A stretch of 64,000 nucleotides of DNA from Rhodanobacter ginsengisoli (GCF_042657065.1 NZ_JBHSNF010000001.1:1054001-1118000), one strand, 5' to 3'. Positions 25,147 through 34,391 are shown, counted from the first letter of the stretch. Program-made: numbers and translations. The notes: generated by a model not told the origin, from the sequence alone.

Positions 25147-26169
25147 ATGAAAGCCTTCAGCCTGATTGCACTGCTGGCGATGTTGCCAGCCTTGAATGCC
25201 CTGGCGGCCACGCCCGGGAAGCTGACCCCGGCCAGGAACGGCATGATCAAGGTGGCCGTGGTGCTGAGCGAGCGCGCGACGGTGATCGACTTTGCCGGAC
25301 CCTGGGAAGTGTTCCAGGACACCATGCTGGACGACGGTCAAGGCAACGACATCATGCCGTTCGAGCTGTATACCGTGGCGCCGACCAGGGAGCCGCTGCA
25401 CACCACCGGCAGCAACCACCCGGGCATGACGATCACGCCGGACTACAGCTTTGCCGACGCGCCGGTTCCGGACATCGTGGTGGTCGGTGCGCAGTCGGGC
25501 GGCCCGGGGCTGAGTGCGTGGCTGCAGAAAATCCATGCCGGGCACAAGCTGATCATGTCGGTCTGCACGGGTGCGTTCAAACTGGGCGAGGCCGGCTTGT
25601 TGAAAGGCAAGCAGGCCACCACGCACCACTGGTACTTCGGCGACTTCGCGCGCAAGTTTCCCGACGTGAAGCTGGTGCGCGAGGTGCGCTATGTCGAGGC
25701 CGATCCGATCACCTTCAGCGCGGGCGGGCTGACCTCGGGGGTGGATCTGTCGCTGCATATCGTGGCCGATTATTTCGGCCAGGCGGTGGCGCAGAAGACC
25801 GCGAACTACATGGAGTACCAGGGCGCCGGCTGGAAATCCAATCACGGCATTTCCGAAATGACCACGTCAGTCAAGCGCCAGGACTGGTCGGGCAAGCTGT
25901 CGCCCGACAGCACGGTGGTGGTGCACCTGGTGACCCGCGGCGCCAGCAACACGATCACCACGGACTTCCCGGCGCAAGGTGTTGCCGGCGTTCCCACCAC
26001 GGCGCAACAGGCGGATGGCAAGCTGAGCGTTTCGTTCGCCATTCCCGGTCATCCGGCCACGTTCACCGGGCAGATGGACGCGGGCGGCAACGGCGCGACC
26101 GGCAACTTCGTGCAGGACGGCAAATCGACGTCACTGACCCTCGTCAAGGCCGCCGGCACGAGCCAGTGA
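25147..26169 (+). CDS. Exported DJ-1/PfpI family protein
   Basis: This 340-residue protein starts with a clean signal peptide (MKAFSLIALLAMLPALNALA, then ATPGK), so it acts outside the cytoplasm, unlike most DJ-1 proteins. The DJ-1/PfpI domain spans about 35-225: VLSERATVIDFAGPWEVFQD, DIVVVGAQSGGPGL, the nucleophile elbow MSVCTGAFKLGEAG with Cys140, and FSAGGLTSGVDLSLHIV. A C-terminal region of about 100 residues (VVVHLVTRGASNTITTD onward) is an extra beta-rich domain. It converges with a GlxA-type regulator that carries a related domain. Confidence 0.88.
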   Translation: MKAFSLIALLAMLPALNALAATPGKLTPARNGMIKVAVVLSERATVIDFAGPWEVFQDTMLDDGQGNDIMPFELYTVAPTREPLHTTGSNHPGMTITPDYSFADAPVPDIVVVGAQSGGPGLSAWLQKIHAGHKLIMSVCTGAFKLGEAGLLKGKQATTHHWYFGDFARKFPDVKLVREVRYVEADPITFSAGGLTSGVDLSLHIVADYFGQAVAQKTANYMEYQGAGWKSNHGISEMTTSVKRQDWSGKLSPDSTVVVHLVTRGASNTITTDFPAQGVAGVPTTAQQADGKLSVSFAIPGHPATFTGQMDAGGNGATGNFVQDGKSTSLTLVKAAGTSQ

Positions 26170-26198
26170 AGTCCTGACTGCCGCGCAGTCGCGCCGAT

Positions 26199-27227
26199 TC
26201 AGCCGGCGCTGCTGCGGAATCGCTCGCGGTAGTCGCTGGGCGATACGCCCAGCTCCGCGACAAACACCCGGCGCATGGTTTCATCCGCGCCAAAACCGCA
26301 GCGCCGGGCGACCCCGGAGACCGGCAGATCGGTTTCCTCGAGTTTCCGTCGGGCCGCTTCGAGCCGGGCGCGCGAGACGTATTGCGCCGGCGTGATGCCC
26401 ACGCTGGCACCGAAGCGCCGGGCGAAATTGCGCTCGCTCATGGCGGCCATCTCCGCCAGCCGGGGTACGCTCAGCTGCTGGTCCAGATGATCGAGTATCC
26501 ACAGCTGCAGTTCGCGCAGCTTGTCGTCCTCGCTGAACTGCGCGGCCAGCTGCGCGCTGAACTGGGACTGGCCGCCGGGACGCTTGAGAAACATCACCAG
26601 TTCCTGGGCCACCGCCAGCGCGGTGGGCTGGCCCCAGTCGCTTTCCACCATGGCCAGCGCCATGTCCATGCCGGCAGTCACGCCGCCGGAGGTGTAGAGG
26701 TTGCCGTCGCGGACATAGATGGCATCCGGTTGCACGCTGATCGAGTCGTCGATCCGGCGCAGCTTGTCGGTGTAGTCCCAGTGCGTGGTGGCGGACCGCC
26801 CGCTCAGCAGGCCGGCGCCCGCCAGGATCAACGCGCCGCTGCAGACCGAGCCCAGACGGGTGACGCGCGGCGCCATGCGGCGGATCCAGCGCAATACCGT
26901 CTGATCCTGCATGACGCGGTAGCAGCCGATGCCGCCGGCGATCAGCAGCGTGTCGGCGCGGGTGACTTCGCGGTAGCTGCGCTCGGCGATCATGCGGATG
27001 CCGGATGACAGCACGAAGGCTCCGGGCTCCGGCGCCACCAGTTCGATCGTGTAGGCCGGCTGCCGGCTGATGTGCTTGTCCTGCAGCCAGCGCGCGGTGC
27101 GGCCGAAGACCTCCAGGGGTCCGGTGATATCGAGTATCTGTGCGTCGGGGTAGCCGAGCATGATGACCCGATGCGGCGTGCGGGCCGGTGGATGCAAGAG
27201 CGGTTCGGCAGGGCGTTGGCGGGTCAT
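26199..27227 (-). CDS. GlxA-family AraC-type transcriptional regulator
   Basis: This 342-residue protein has an N-terminal DJ-1/PfpI-like sensor domain (VIMLGYPDAQILDITGPLEV, and LGSVCSGALILAGAGLLSG) and a C-terminal AraC/XylS double helix-turn-helix (RLAEMAAMSERNFARRFGAS, SVGITPAQYVSRARLEAARR and VARRCGFGADETMRRVF). This is the standard GlxA layout. Regulators of this type often control neighbouring hydrolase or DJ-1 genes, and an exported DJ-1 gene sits head-on beside it. The ligand is unknown. Confidence 0.93.
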   Translation of the reverse strand: MTRQRPAEPLLHPPARTPHRVIMLGYPDAQILDITGPLEVFGRTARWLQDKHISRQPAYTIELVAPEPGAFVLSSGIRMIAERSYREVTRADTLLIAGGIGCYRVMQDQTVLRWIRRMAPRVTRLGSVCSGALILAGAGLLSGRSATTHWDYTDKLRRIDDSISVQPDAIYVRDGNLYTSGGVTAGMDMALAMVESDWGQPTALAVAQELVMFLKRPGGQSQFSAQLAAQFSEDDKLRELQLWILDHLDQQLSVPRLAEMAAMSERNFARRFGASVGITPAQYVSRARLEAARRKLEETDLPVSGVARRCGFGADETMRRVFVAELGVSPSDYRERFRSSAG

Positions 27228-27381
27228 CGTCGGTGCATCGGCTGCGGCGGGATCGCCGAAAAATCACTATCCCACAAATTCCGCCACGGGCGGACCGGTC
27301 CCATGCCGTCGCCCGACCGCGCCCGCGGCAACCGGTGGCTTCCGGCTGGCGTTAAACTTGGACTTTTGCCGCGGATTTCCG

Positions 27382-27870
27382 ATGCCTTACACCCCGATCG
27401 TCGCCACCCTGGGCTATGTGTTGTCGCCGGATCGCCAGCAGGTGCTGATGATCCACCGCAACGCGCGCGCGGACGACCAGCATCTGGGCAAGTACAACGG
27501 GCTGGGCGGCAAGATGGAGCCGGGCGAGGACATCGCCGCGTGCATGCAGCGGGAGATCCTGGAGGAGGCCGGCATCACCTGCGAGTCGATGCAGTTGCGC
27601 GGCACGCTGAACTGGCCCGGCTTCGGCAAGCAGGGCGAGGACTGGCTCGGCTTCATCTTCGTGATCGACCGCTACGCGGGCACGCCGCTGACCAGCAACG
27701 CCGAAGGCACCCTGGAATGGGTGGCGCTGGACCAGCTGATGACCTTGCCGATGTGGGAAGGCGATCGCCATTTCCTGCCGCTGGTGTTCGACACCGATCC
27801 GCGCCCGTTCCATGGCGTGATGCCGTACAGGGACGGTCGCATGCAATCGTGGAGCTATACGCGGCTGTAG
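27382..27870 (+). CDS. Nudix hydrolase (8-oxo-dGTP diphosphatase/MutT-like)
   Basis: This 162-residue protein contains an exact Nudix box, GX5EX7REUXEEXGU, at GKMEPGED, IAACMQ and REILEEAGI. The flanking LGKYNGLGGK and WVALDQLMTLPMWEGDRHF match the branch containing MTH1-like and 8-oxo-dGTP diphosphatases, which clean the nucleotide pool or hydrolyse other nucleoside diphosphate derivatives. The ATG at 27382 gives the natural N-terminus MPYTPIVATLGYVL. Substrate specificity is inferred from resemblance only. Confidence 0.92.
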   Translation: MPYTPIVATLGYVLSPDRQQVLMIHRNARADDQHLGKYNGLGGKMEPGEDIAACMQREILEEAGITCESMQLRGTLNWPGFGKQGEDWLGFIFVIDRYAGTPLTSNAEGTLEWVALDQLMTLPMWEGDRHFLPLVFDTDPRPFHGVMPYRDGRMQSWSYTRL

Positions 27871-27892
27871 GGATTCCGATCCGCAGTGGTAC

Positions 27893-28669
27893 CTACGGCA
27901 CGTCGGTCAGCCATCTGGCGCTGGAGAACTTGTCCTGCGCCAGCACCTCGGCGCGAGCCAGCTCGTCAGGCCGCAGGCTGTCGTCGCCGAGGCCATGCAG
28001 ATGACGGAAGTGGGCGATCATCCGCTCGATCACCGCGGCGCGGGGCAGGCCGGTCTGGCTGCGCAGCGGATCGACCCGCTTGGCCGCGCTGGCGGTGCCC
28101 TTGTCGGACAGTTTTTCGCGACCGATGCGGAGTACTTCCAGCATCTTCGTGGTGTCGATGTCGTAGGCCATCGTCACGTGATGCAGCACCGCGCCGCCGC
28201 GATGCGCCTGGGCGGCACCGGCAATCTTGCCGCCTTCGGAGGTGATGTCGTTGAGCGGCTGGTACCACGCCTTGATGCCCAGTTCGCCCAGTGCCCCGAT
28301 CACCCAGGCGTCGAGGAAGGCATAGGCCTCCTGGAACGACAGGCCACTGACCAGCGACTGCGGTGCATAGATCGAGTAGGTGATGGTGTTGCCCGGTTCG
28401 ATGAACATGGCGCCGCCGCCGCTGACCCGCCGCACGATCTCGATGCCGTGGCGCCGCGCCGCGTCGGCGTCGACCTCGTTGCGCAGCGACTGGAAGCGAC
28501 CGATCACCACCGCCGGCGCGGCCCACTCCCAGATACGCAGGGTCGGCGCGCGATGGCCGGCGCCGACCTCGTGGATCAGCAAGTCGTCCAGTGCCATGTG
28601 CAGCGACGGCGACTGCGGCGCGGCATGGATCAGCTGCCAGTCGTGGTCGCGCCAGTCAGTGCGAATCAC
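27893..28669 (-). CDS. Lipoate-protein ligase, catalytic subunit (LplA-like)
   Basis: This 258-residue protein has the biotin/lipoate ligase fold: ALDDLLIHEVG, WAAPAVVIGRFQSLRNEVD, the glycine-rich RRVSGGGAMFIEPGNTITYS, and the lipoyl-AMP lysine region EGGKIAGAAQAHRGG with HHVTMAYDID. It lacks the C-terminal accessory domain found in one-chain LplA. That domain is encoded by the adjacent upstream gene, whose last 14 bases overlap this start. It should adenylate lipoate and transfer it to E2/GcvH-type lipoyl domains. Confidence 0.88.
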   Translation of the reverse strand: MIRTDWRDHDWQLIHAAPQSPSLHMALDDLLIHEVGAGHRAPTLRIWEWAAPAVVIGRFQSLRNEVDADAARRHGIEIVRRVSGGGAMFIEPGNTITYSIYAPQSLVSGLSFQEAYAFLDAWVIGALGELGIKAWYQPLNDITSEGGKIAGAAQAHRGGAVLHHVTMAYDIDTTKMLEVLRIGREKLSDKGTASAAKRVDPLRSQTGLPRAAVIERMIAHFRHLHGLGDDSLRPDELARAEVLAQDKFSSARWLTDVP

Positions 28670-28955
28670 GCGGGGGATCCCAGTGCACGGCGCGACGCAC
28701 GGTCACCGCGATGGCCTCCGGCGAGATGCCATACATCATCACGTCGGCGGGCAGCGCCTCGCGTACGGCCAGGGCCAGTCGTGCCTCGTCGGCATGTTCC
28801 GACTGTCCCTCCAGCGCGGCGTTGATGCGCTGCAGCGCGCTGTCGGGCTCGAGGAAGAAATCGCCGCTCAGCCGCACGCCGGCCAGTAGGCCGTTCTGCA
28901 CATCGAGGTCGATCACGATCAATTTTCCGGCGGGCATCTTGTATTCGCCGTGCAT
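28656..28955 (-). CDS. Lipoate-protein ligase accessory subunit (LplB/C-terminal-domain-like)
   Basis: A 99-residue protein whose stretches GEYKMPAGKLIVIDLDVQNG, VRLSGDFFLEPDSALQRINA, ALPADVMMYGISPEAIAVTV and RRAVHW match the C-terminal domain of lipoate ligases, known as a separate LplB chain in bipartite enzymes such as that of Thermoplasma. In those systems LplB is needed to adenylate lipoate. It overlaps the catalytic-subunit gene by 14 bases. The start is ATG 28955. Confidence 0.82.
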   Translation of the reverse strand: MHGEYKMPAGKLIVIDLDVQNGLLAGVRLSGDFFLEPDSALQRINAALEGQSEHADEARLALAVREALPADVMMYGISPEAIAVTVRRAVHWDPPRDSH

Positions 28956-28983
28956 CGGTTGTCCCCCTGGGCGTCGCCGTCGG

Positions 28984-29427
28984 TCAGTGGCCGCGACCGC
29001 GACCATGGAAATCACTCTCGCCGACCCGGATCGAAAAACTGACCCCGCCGCTGGGGTCGTCGCAACTGCCGTAGCGTTTGGTCACGTTGACTTCCCCGGC
29101 GTTGAAGGTGCCGGTGCCGATGTGGCTGCCGCTCATCACGCCGGTGCTGACCGCGCCGTGCACCTGCGGCTGATTGTAGGTGGAATCATCGCAATCGGTG
29201 GCGCGGGCGACCGCGCCGGTGTTGCCCATCCTGCCGCTGGTATCGCCGTAGTAGACCCCCGGCGGGTTGGCTGCGGGTTTCGCGCTGCTGGCGCTGGAAG
29301 CGGGCAGGTCGCTGGGTGGCATGGCGTCGCCGGCTGGCAACTTGAGGTTGAGGGGCTGGCTCGCGGCCTGTGCCCAGACCGAGCCGACCAGCAGACTTCC
29401 CGAGATGACGCCGATTAGCCGTTTCAT
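28984..29427 (-). CDS. Exported hypothetical protein
   Basis: This 147-residue protein has a signal peptide (MKRLIGVISGSLLVGSVWAQ, with cleavage likely after VWA or QAA). Eight bases before the ATG at 29427 is GGAG. The mature part is Pro/Ser/Gly-rich with two cysteines (TDCDDS and GSCDDP), possibly a disulfide, and ends with a GRGRGH tail. I recognise no family. It lies 28 bases upstream of the lipoate ligase pair and 101 bases downstream of parC. Confidence 0.65.
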   Translation of the reverse strand: MKRLIGVISGSLLVGSVWAQAASQPLNLKLPAGDAMPPSDLPASSASSAKPAANPPGVYYGDTSGRMGNTGAVARATDCDDSTYNQPQVHGAVSTGVMSGSHIGTGTFNAGEVNVTKRYGSCDDPSGGVSFSIRVGESDFHGRGRGH

Positions 29428-29528
29428 GTTCAGAACTCCGCAGATATGACGTGCCAAACGCGCGATGCCGGGGTGGCGTGCACACCGGCATTTGAAAGGC
29501 CGCCCGGCCGGAAGTTCCTGGCCACCGC

Positions 29529-31769
29529 TCAGGCCGTGGTCTCGATCCGCTCCACCCGGCGCAGGCCGCGCGGCAGCAGGCCGCCGCGGGTGGCGCGGGT
29601 GCCGCCGTACTCGACCAGGTCGGACCACTTCAGCGTCAGCTTGCGCTGGCCGGCGTACAGGGTGACTTCGCCCTTGCCCTCGCTGACCACCGCCACGCCG
29701 GCCACGCGCTCGTCGCCGGCCACCAGTTTCGCCTTGGGTATCTCGATCAGCTTGTTGCCCTTGCCCTTGTCCAGTTCGGGCAGCTCGGCCACCGAGAACA
29801 TCAGCAGGTGACCTTCCGTGGTGACCACCACGATGCGATCGCGCGCCGGGTCGGCGCTGACCTGGGGAGCCAGCACCTTCGCCTTGTCGCTGAGGCTGAT
29901 GATCTGCTTGCCGGCCTTGTTGCGGCCGGTCAGCGACTCGAAGCGGGTGACGAAGCCGTAGCCGAAATCCGTGGCCAGGACCAGTCGGGTGTCGTTGTCC
30001 CCGGCGATCAGCGCATCGAAGCTGGCGCCGGTGCCGGGGCTGAAGCGGCCGGTCAGCGGCTCGCCGTTGCCGCGGGCCGAAGGCAGCGTGTGGGCGGGGG
30101 TCGAATAGCTGCGGCCGGTGGAGTCGATGAACGCCACCTGCTGGGTGGTGCGTGCCTTCACCGCCGCGAGCAGGCTGTCGCCCTCGCGATAGTTGAGGCC
30201 GTCGGCGTCGATGTCATGGCCCTTGGCGGCACGCGCCCAGCCTTTCTGGCTCAGCACCACGGTGACCGGCTCGCTGGCGACCAGGGCGCTCTCGTCCAGC
30301 GCCTGCGCCACTTCGCGTTCGATCAGCGGCGAGCGGCGATCGTCGCCGAATTTCTCGGCGTCGGCGCGCAGTTCGTCCTTGATCAGGCTCTTCAGCTTGG
30401 CCGGCGATTTCAGCAGCACGTTGATGCGGGCACGCTCCTCTTCCAGCTGGTCGGCTTCGCCGGTGATCTTCATCTCTTCCAGCCGCGCCAGCTGGCGCAG
30501 GCGGGTTTCGAGGATGTAGTCGGTCTGCTCCTCGCTGAGCTTGAAGCGGGCCATCAGCACGGACTTCGGCTCGTCCTCCGTGCGGACGATGCGGATCACC
30601 TCGTCGAGGTTCAGGTACGCGATGCGCAGGCCCTCGAGCAGGTGCAGGCGGCGCTCGACCTTGGCCAGGCGATGCTCGAGGCGGCGGGTGACCGTACTGG
30701 TGCGGAACGCCAGCCATTCGCCGAGGATGCGCTTGAGATCCTTCACCTGGGGGCGGCCGTCCAGGCCGATCATGTTGAGATTGACGCGGAAGCTCTTTTC
30801 CAGATCCGTGGTGGCGAACAGGTGCTGCATGGTCTCGTCGGCATCGACGCGACTGGAGCGCGGCACGATCACCAGCCGGATCGGGTTCTCGTGGTCGGAC
30901 TCGTCGCGCAGGTCCTCGATCATCGGCAGCTTCTTGGCGCGCATCTGCGCGGCGATCTGCTCGAGGATCTTCGACGGGCTGACCTGGTGCGGCAGCGCGG
31001 TGATCACGATGTTGCCTTCCTCGCGCTGGTACACCGCGCGGGCACGCACCGAACCGCCGCCGCTCTGGTACATCGCCAGCAGGTCGGCGCGCGGGGTGAT
31101 GATCTCCGCCGCGGTCGGGTAGTCGGGGCCGCGCACGTGCTCGCACAGGTCGGCGACGGTGGCGTCGGGGTCGTCCAGCAGGCGGATGCAGGCGCTGGCC
31201 AGCTCGCGCAGGTTGTGCGGCGGGATGTCGGTGGCCATGCCCACCGCGATGCCCATCGAGCCGTTCAGCAGCACGTGCGGCACGCGCGCGGGCAGCCAGC
31301 TCGGTTCGTCCATGGTGCCGTCGAAGTTCGGCACCCAGTCCACCGTGCCCTGGCCCAGTTCGCCCAGCAGCGCCTCGGCGATCGGGCTGAGCTTGCTCTC
31401 GGTGTAGCGCATCGCCGCGAAGCTCTTGGGGTCGTCCGGCGAGCCGAAGTTGCCCTGGCCGTCGACCAGCGGATAGCGGTACGAGAACGGCTGCGCCATC
31501 AGCACCATCGCCTCGTAGCACGAGCTGTCGCCGTGCGGATGGAACTTGCCGATCACGTCGCCGATGGTGCGCGCCGATTTCTTCGGCTTGGCCGTGGCGG
31601 CCAGGCCCAGCTCGCTCATCGCGTAGATGATGCGCCGCTGCACCGGCTTCAGCCCGTCGCCCACGAATGGCAGGGCACGGTCCAGCACCACGTACATGGA
31701 ATAGTCGAGATAGGCCCGCTCGGCGTATTCCTTCAGCGGGATCTGTTCGTAATTGGCTTGCAGGTTCAT
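29529..31769 (-). CDS. parC: DNA topoisomerase IV subunit A
   Basis: This 746-residue protein is close to E. coli ParC (752). It is the DNA-cleaving subunit that unlinks daughter chromosomes. Catalytic Tyr122 lies in RYTESKL, preceded by the winged-helix stretch KFHPHGDSSCYEAMVLMAQP. The quinolone-determining positions are Ser82 and Glu86, equivalent to E. coli Ser80 and Glu84, so both are in the wild-type state. The coiled-coil gate and the C-terminal beta-pinwheel (AFIDSTGRSYSTPAHTLPSA) follow. It starts at ATG 31769. Confidence 0.98.
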   Translation of the reverse strand: MNLQANYEQIPLKEYAERAYLDYSMYVVLDRALPFVGDGLKPVQRRIIYAMSELGLAATAKPKKSARTIGDVIGKFHPHGDSSCYEAMVLMAQPFSYRYPLVDGQGNFGSPDDPKSFAAMRYTESKLSPIAEALLGELGQGTVDWVPNFDGTMDEPSWLPARVPHVLLNGSMGIAVGMATDIPPHNLRELASACIRLLDDPDATVADLCEHVRGPDYPTAAEIITPRADLLAMYQSGGGSVRARAVYQREEGNIVITALPHQVSPSKILEQIAAQMRAKKLPMIEDLRDESDHENPIRLVIVPRSSRVDADETMQHLFATTDLEKSFRVNLNMIGLDGRPQVKDLKRILGEWLAFRTSTVTRRLEHRLAKVERRLHLLEGLRIAYLNLDEVIRIVRTEDEPKSVLMARFKLSEEQTDYILETRLRQLARLEEMKITGEADQLEEERARINVLLKSPAKLKSLIKDELRADAEKFGDDRRSPLIEREVAQALDESALVASEPVTVVLSQKGWARAAKGHDIDADGLNYREGDSLLAAVKARTTQQVAFIDSTGRSYSTPAHTLPSARGNGEPLTGRFSPGTGASFDALIAGDNDTRLVLATDFGYGFVTRFESLTGRNKAGKQIISLSDKAKVLAPQVSADPARDRIVVVTTEGHLLMFSVAELPELDKGKGNKLIEIPKAKLVAGDERVAGVAVVSEGKGEVTLYAGQRKLTLKWSDLVEYGGTRATRGGLLPRGLRRVERIETTA

Positions 31770-31911
31770 GCGGTTACATCTGGAAAGTGGCGCGCGGCGC
31801 GCGGATAGCCGGTCGATGGTGCCAGAACGTGCGGGCTCGGGACAGCTTGCGGAATCGCAATTCGTGCCTGGCGGCGGTTTCCGGCCGGGCCGGGGATGCG
31901 CTGGTCGGCGG

Positions 31912-32391
31912 TCACGGGCCGGTGCGGCCGCTGGCAGGCAAGGGCGGCGCCCGCAGCGGCACCGGAGTGGACTGCACGATGGACGTGGTGGTCTGGCCGT
32001 AGCGCAGGAAGCGGTCGAGGATCAGGTCCAGATGCTCCAGCGCATCCAGATGCACCTTGAGGATGAAGCAGTCCTCGCCGGTCACGCGATGGCATTCCGC
32101 GACCTGCGGCATCTTCTGCGCCAGTTCGGCAATTTTCTGCAGTTGGCCGGGTATCGGGCGCACCCGCACATAGGCGGTGATCGGCCAGCCCAGTGCCTTC
32201 GGGTCCAGTTCAAGCCGATAGCCGCGGATGACCCCGGTTTCCTCCAGCCGGTTGAGGCGTTCTTTCACCGCCGGTGCCGACATGCCGATCTGGCTGGCGA
32301 GTCGCGTGACGGGCTGACGCGGATCCTCCTGCAGTGCCTGCAGCAGGGCGATATTGCGTGGATCGGAGAGCAGATTTGAAATCTGAGACAT
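31912..32391 (-). CDS. Lrp/AsnC family transcriptional regulator
   Basis: This 159-residue protein has an N-terminal winged helix-turn-helix (LQEDPRQPVTRLASQIGMSA, then PAVKERLNRLEETGVIRGYR) and a C-terminal RAM/AsnC ligand domain (ITAYVRVRPIPG, AECHRVTGEDCFILKVHLDA). ATG 32391 follows an AGGTGA ribosome site. An earlier in-frame ATG would add 14 residues but looks non-coding. It is divergent from an EamA-type exporter, the usual layout in which an Lrp protein controls amino-acid efflux; this control is inferred. Confidence 0.93.
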   Translation of the reverse strand: MSQISNLLSDPRNIALLQALQEDPRQPVTRLASQIGMSAPAVKERLNRLEETGVIRGYRLELDPKALGWPITAYVRVRPIPGQLQKIAELAQKMPQVAECHRVTGEDCFILKVHLDALEHLDLILDRFLRYGQTTTSIVQSTPVPLRAPPLPASGRTGP

Positions 32392-32484
32392 ATCGTTCAC
32401 CTGGCTTGCAAAAGATCGATAACTTTCCGCCATGACCTTGGACTTTGTATGGATGTTGCACCGGATATTCGCAAAATAGAAAGC

Positions 32485-33384
32485 ATGGATAGCCAGCCTG
32501 CAAGCCCTTCCGATCGACTGCCGCCCGCGTCGTATTTCCTGGTCAGCGCGATCTTCCACTACCTCGGCCCGGCGTTCGCCGTGTTGCTGTTCGCCCGCGT
32601 CGAACCGCTCGGTGTCGCCTGGTTGCGGATCGCCAGCGCCGCGCTGATCTTCGTCGCGTGGCGGCGGCCATGGCGCCACTTCCTCCAGCAGGGCGCGGCA
32701 GCCCGCTGGAACATCCTGGCGCTGGGCCTCGTGCTCGGCTGCATGAACGCGTGCTTCTACCTGGCGATCGATCGCCTGCCGCTGGCGACGGTCGGCGCGA
32801 TCGAGTTCCTCGGGCCGATCGCGCTGGCGCTGGCCGGCCTGCGGAATCAGCGCAACACCGTGGCGCTGGCACTGGTGATCGCCGGCGTGTGGTATCTGAC
32901 CCATCTGCGCCTCGCCGGCACGCCGCTCGGTTTCGCGTTCGCGTTCGCCAACTGCGCGCTGTTCACGCTGTACATCGTGCTTGGCCATCGGGCCGCGGCC
33001 GACGGCAGTGGCACGGGCATCGATCGATTGGCCGCGGCGATGCCGGTGGCGCTGGTGGTCGCCACGCTGATCGGCTTCCGGCCGGCCCTGCCGGCGCTGG
33101 CCGATCCCCGCCTGCTCGCTGCCGGCATCGGCGTTGGCGTGACTTCGTCGGTCATACCGTACGTATGCGACCAACTGGCGATGGCACGGCTGCCGCGGGC
33201 CACGTTCGCCCTGCTGCTGGCCTTGTTGCCGGCCACGGCGTGCCTGATCGGTGTCGTCGTGCTGCATCAGCTGCCCACGCGACTGGAGACGATCGGCATC
33301 GCGCTGGTGGCCGCCGGCATCGCGATCCACCGCGAGGCCGGGCCGATGCGGCAGGGCCGTTCACGCATCACGACAACGAGGTGA
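32485..33384 (+). CDS. EamA/DMT-superfamily transporter (RhtA-like)
   Basis: This protein has 299 residues with about ten hydrophobic segments in two homologous halves, as expected for a 10-TMS EamA exporter. The stretches ILALGLVLGCMNACFYLAID, RLPLATVGAIEFLGPIALAL and TSSVIPYVCDQLAMARLPRA resemble RhtA, which exports threonine and homoserine. The ATG at 32449 would add 12 residues; 32485 is preferred because the added residues are not typical. It is divergent from an Lrp regulator and separated by 5 bases from the aldo/keto reductase. Confidence 0.9.
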   Translation: MDSQPASPSDRLPPASYFLVSAIFHYLGPAFAVLLFARVEPLGVAWLRIASAALIFVAWRRPWRHFLQQGAAARWNILALGLVLGCMNACFYLAIDRLPLATVGAIEFLGPIALALAGLRNQRNTVALALVIAGVWYLTHLRLAGTPLGFAFAFANCALFTLYIVLGHRAAADGSGTGIDRLAAAMPVALVVATLIGFRPALPALADPRLLAAGIGVGVTSSVIPYVCDQLAMARLPRATFALLLALLPATACLIGVVVLHQLPTRLETIGIALVAAGIAIHREAGPMRQGRSRITTTR

Positions 33385-33389
33385 TTCCG

Positions 33390-34391
33390 ATGGACTACGT
33401 CCGACTTGGCAAATCCGGTCTCAGGGTCTCGCGCATCTGCCTGGGTTGCATGAGCTATGAAGTGACGCCGGGCGAGCGACCCTGGCACCTGGACGAGGAG
33501 CACAGCCGGCCGTTCATCCGGCGGGCGCTCGAGCTGGGCATCAACTATTTCGATACCGCCAACATGTATTCGGGCGGGGACAGCGAACGCGTGCTGGGGC
33601 GGGCCCTGCGCGACTTCGCCCGGCGCGAGGAAGTCGTCATCGCGACCAAGGTGTTCTATCCGATGCGCGCCGATGCGAACGGTGGCGGCCTGTCGCGCAA
33701 GGCGATCATGACCGAGATCGACGCCAGCCTGCGCCGGCTCGGCACCGATCATGTCGACCTCTACCAGATTCATCGCTGGGACCGGCACACGCCGATCGAG
33801 GAAACGCTGGAGGCACTGCACGACGTGGTCAAGGCCGGCAAGGCGCGCTACCTCGGTGCCTCGTCGATGATGGCATGGCAGTTCGCCAAGGCGCTATACA
33901 CCGCCGATCGGCATGGCTGGACGCGCTTCGTCGCGATGCAGCCGCACTACAACCTGCTGTACCGCGAGGAGGAACGCGAGATGCTCGCCCTGTGCGCGGC
34001 GGAGGGCATCGGCGTGGTGCCGTGGAGCCCGCTGGCGCGTGGTCGGCTGGCGCGACCGTGGCAGGACGCGCCCAGTACCGTGCGCGGCACCTCCGATCCG
34101 TGGGGCGACGGGGTGTATGCCGCGAGCCAGGAGGCGGATCGGCGGGTGCTGGAGCGGGTCGGCGAAGTGTCCGCGCGGCTCGGTGTGACGCGCGCGCAGA
34201 CCGCGCTGGCGTGGCTGCTGCAGCGGTCGCCGGTGACGGCGCCGATCATCGGCGCCACCCGGCTTCACCATCTGGAGGAAGCGGTCGGCGCCGTGGCGAT
34301 TCGCCTGCCGCCGGACGAGATCGAGGCGCTCGAGGCCCGGTACGTTCCGCACGCCGTCGCCGGCATCGCCGTGCCCGGGGTAGACGACTGA
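33390..34391 (+). CDS. Aldo/keto reductase
   Basis: This 333-residue TIM-barrel oxidoreductase starts 5 bases after the EamA stop. The catalytic tetrad is visible: Asp and Tyr in NYFDTANMYSGG, Lys in EEVVIATKVF, and His in VDLYQIHRWD. The NADPH site near the C-terminus reads VTAPIIGATRLHHLEEA. It resembles the YajO/general-stress GSP69 branch. The natural substrate cannot be told from sequence. Confidence 0.94.
   Translation: MDYVRLGKSGLRVSRICLGCMSYEVTPGERPWHLDEEHSRPFIRRALELGINYFDTANMYSGGDSERVLGRALRDFARREEVVIATKVFYPMRADANGGGLSRKAIMTEIDASLRRLGTDHVDLYQIHRWDRHTPIEETLEALHDVVKAGKARYLGASSMMAWQFAKALYTADRHGWTRFVAMQPHYNLLYREEEREMLALCAAEGIGVVPWSPLARGRLARPWQDAPSTVRGTSDPWGDGVYAASQEADRRVLERVGEVSARLGVTRAQTALAWLLQRSPVTAPIIGATRLHHLEEAVGAVAIRLPPDEIEALEARYVPHAVAGIAVPGVDD

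Noticed and set aside
29808..31808. 666-codon plus-strand frame opposite parC
   Set aside because: parC on the minus strand is unmistakable; the product of this frame is Ala/Arg/His-rich without motifs.
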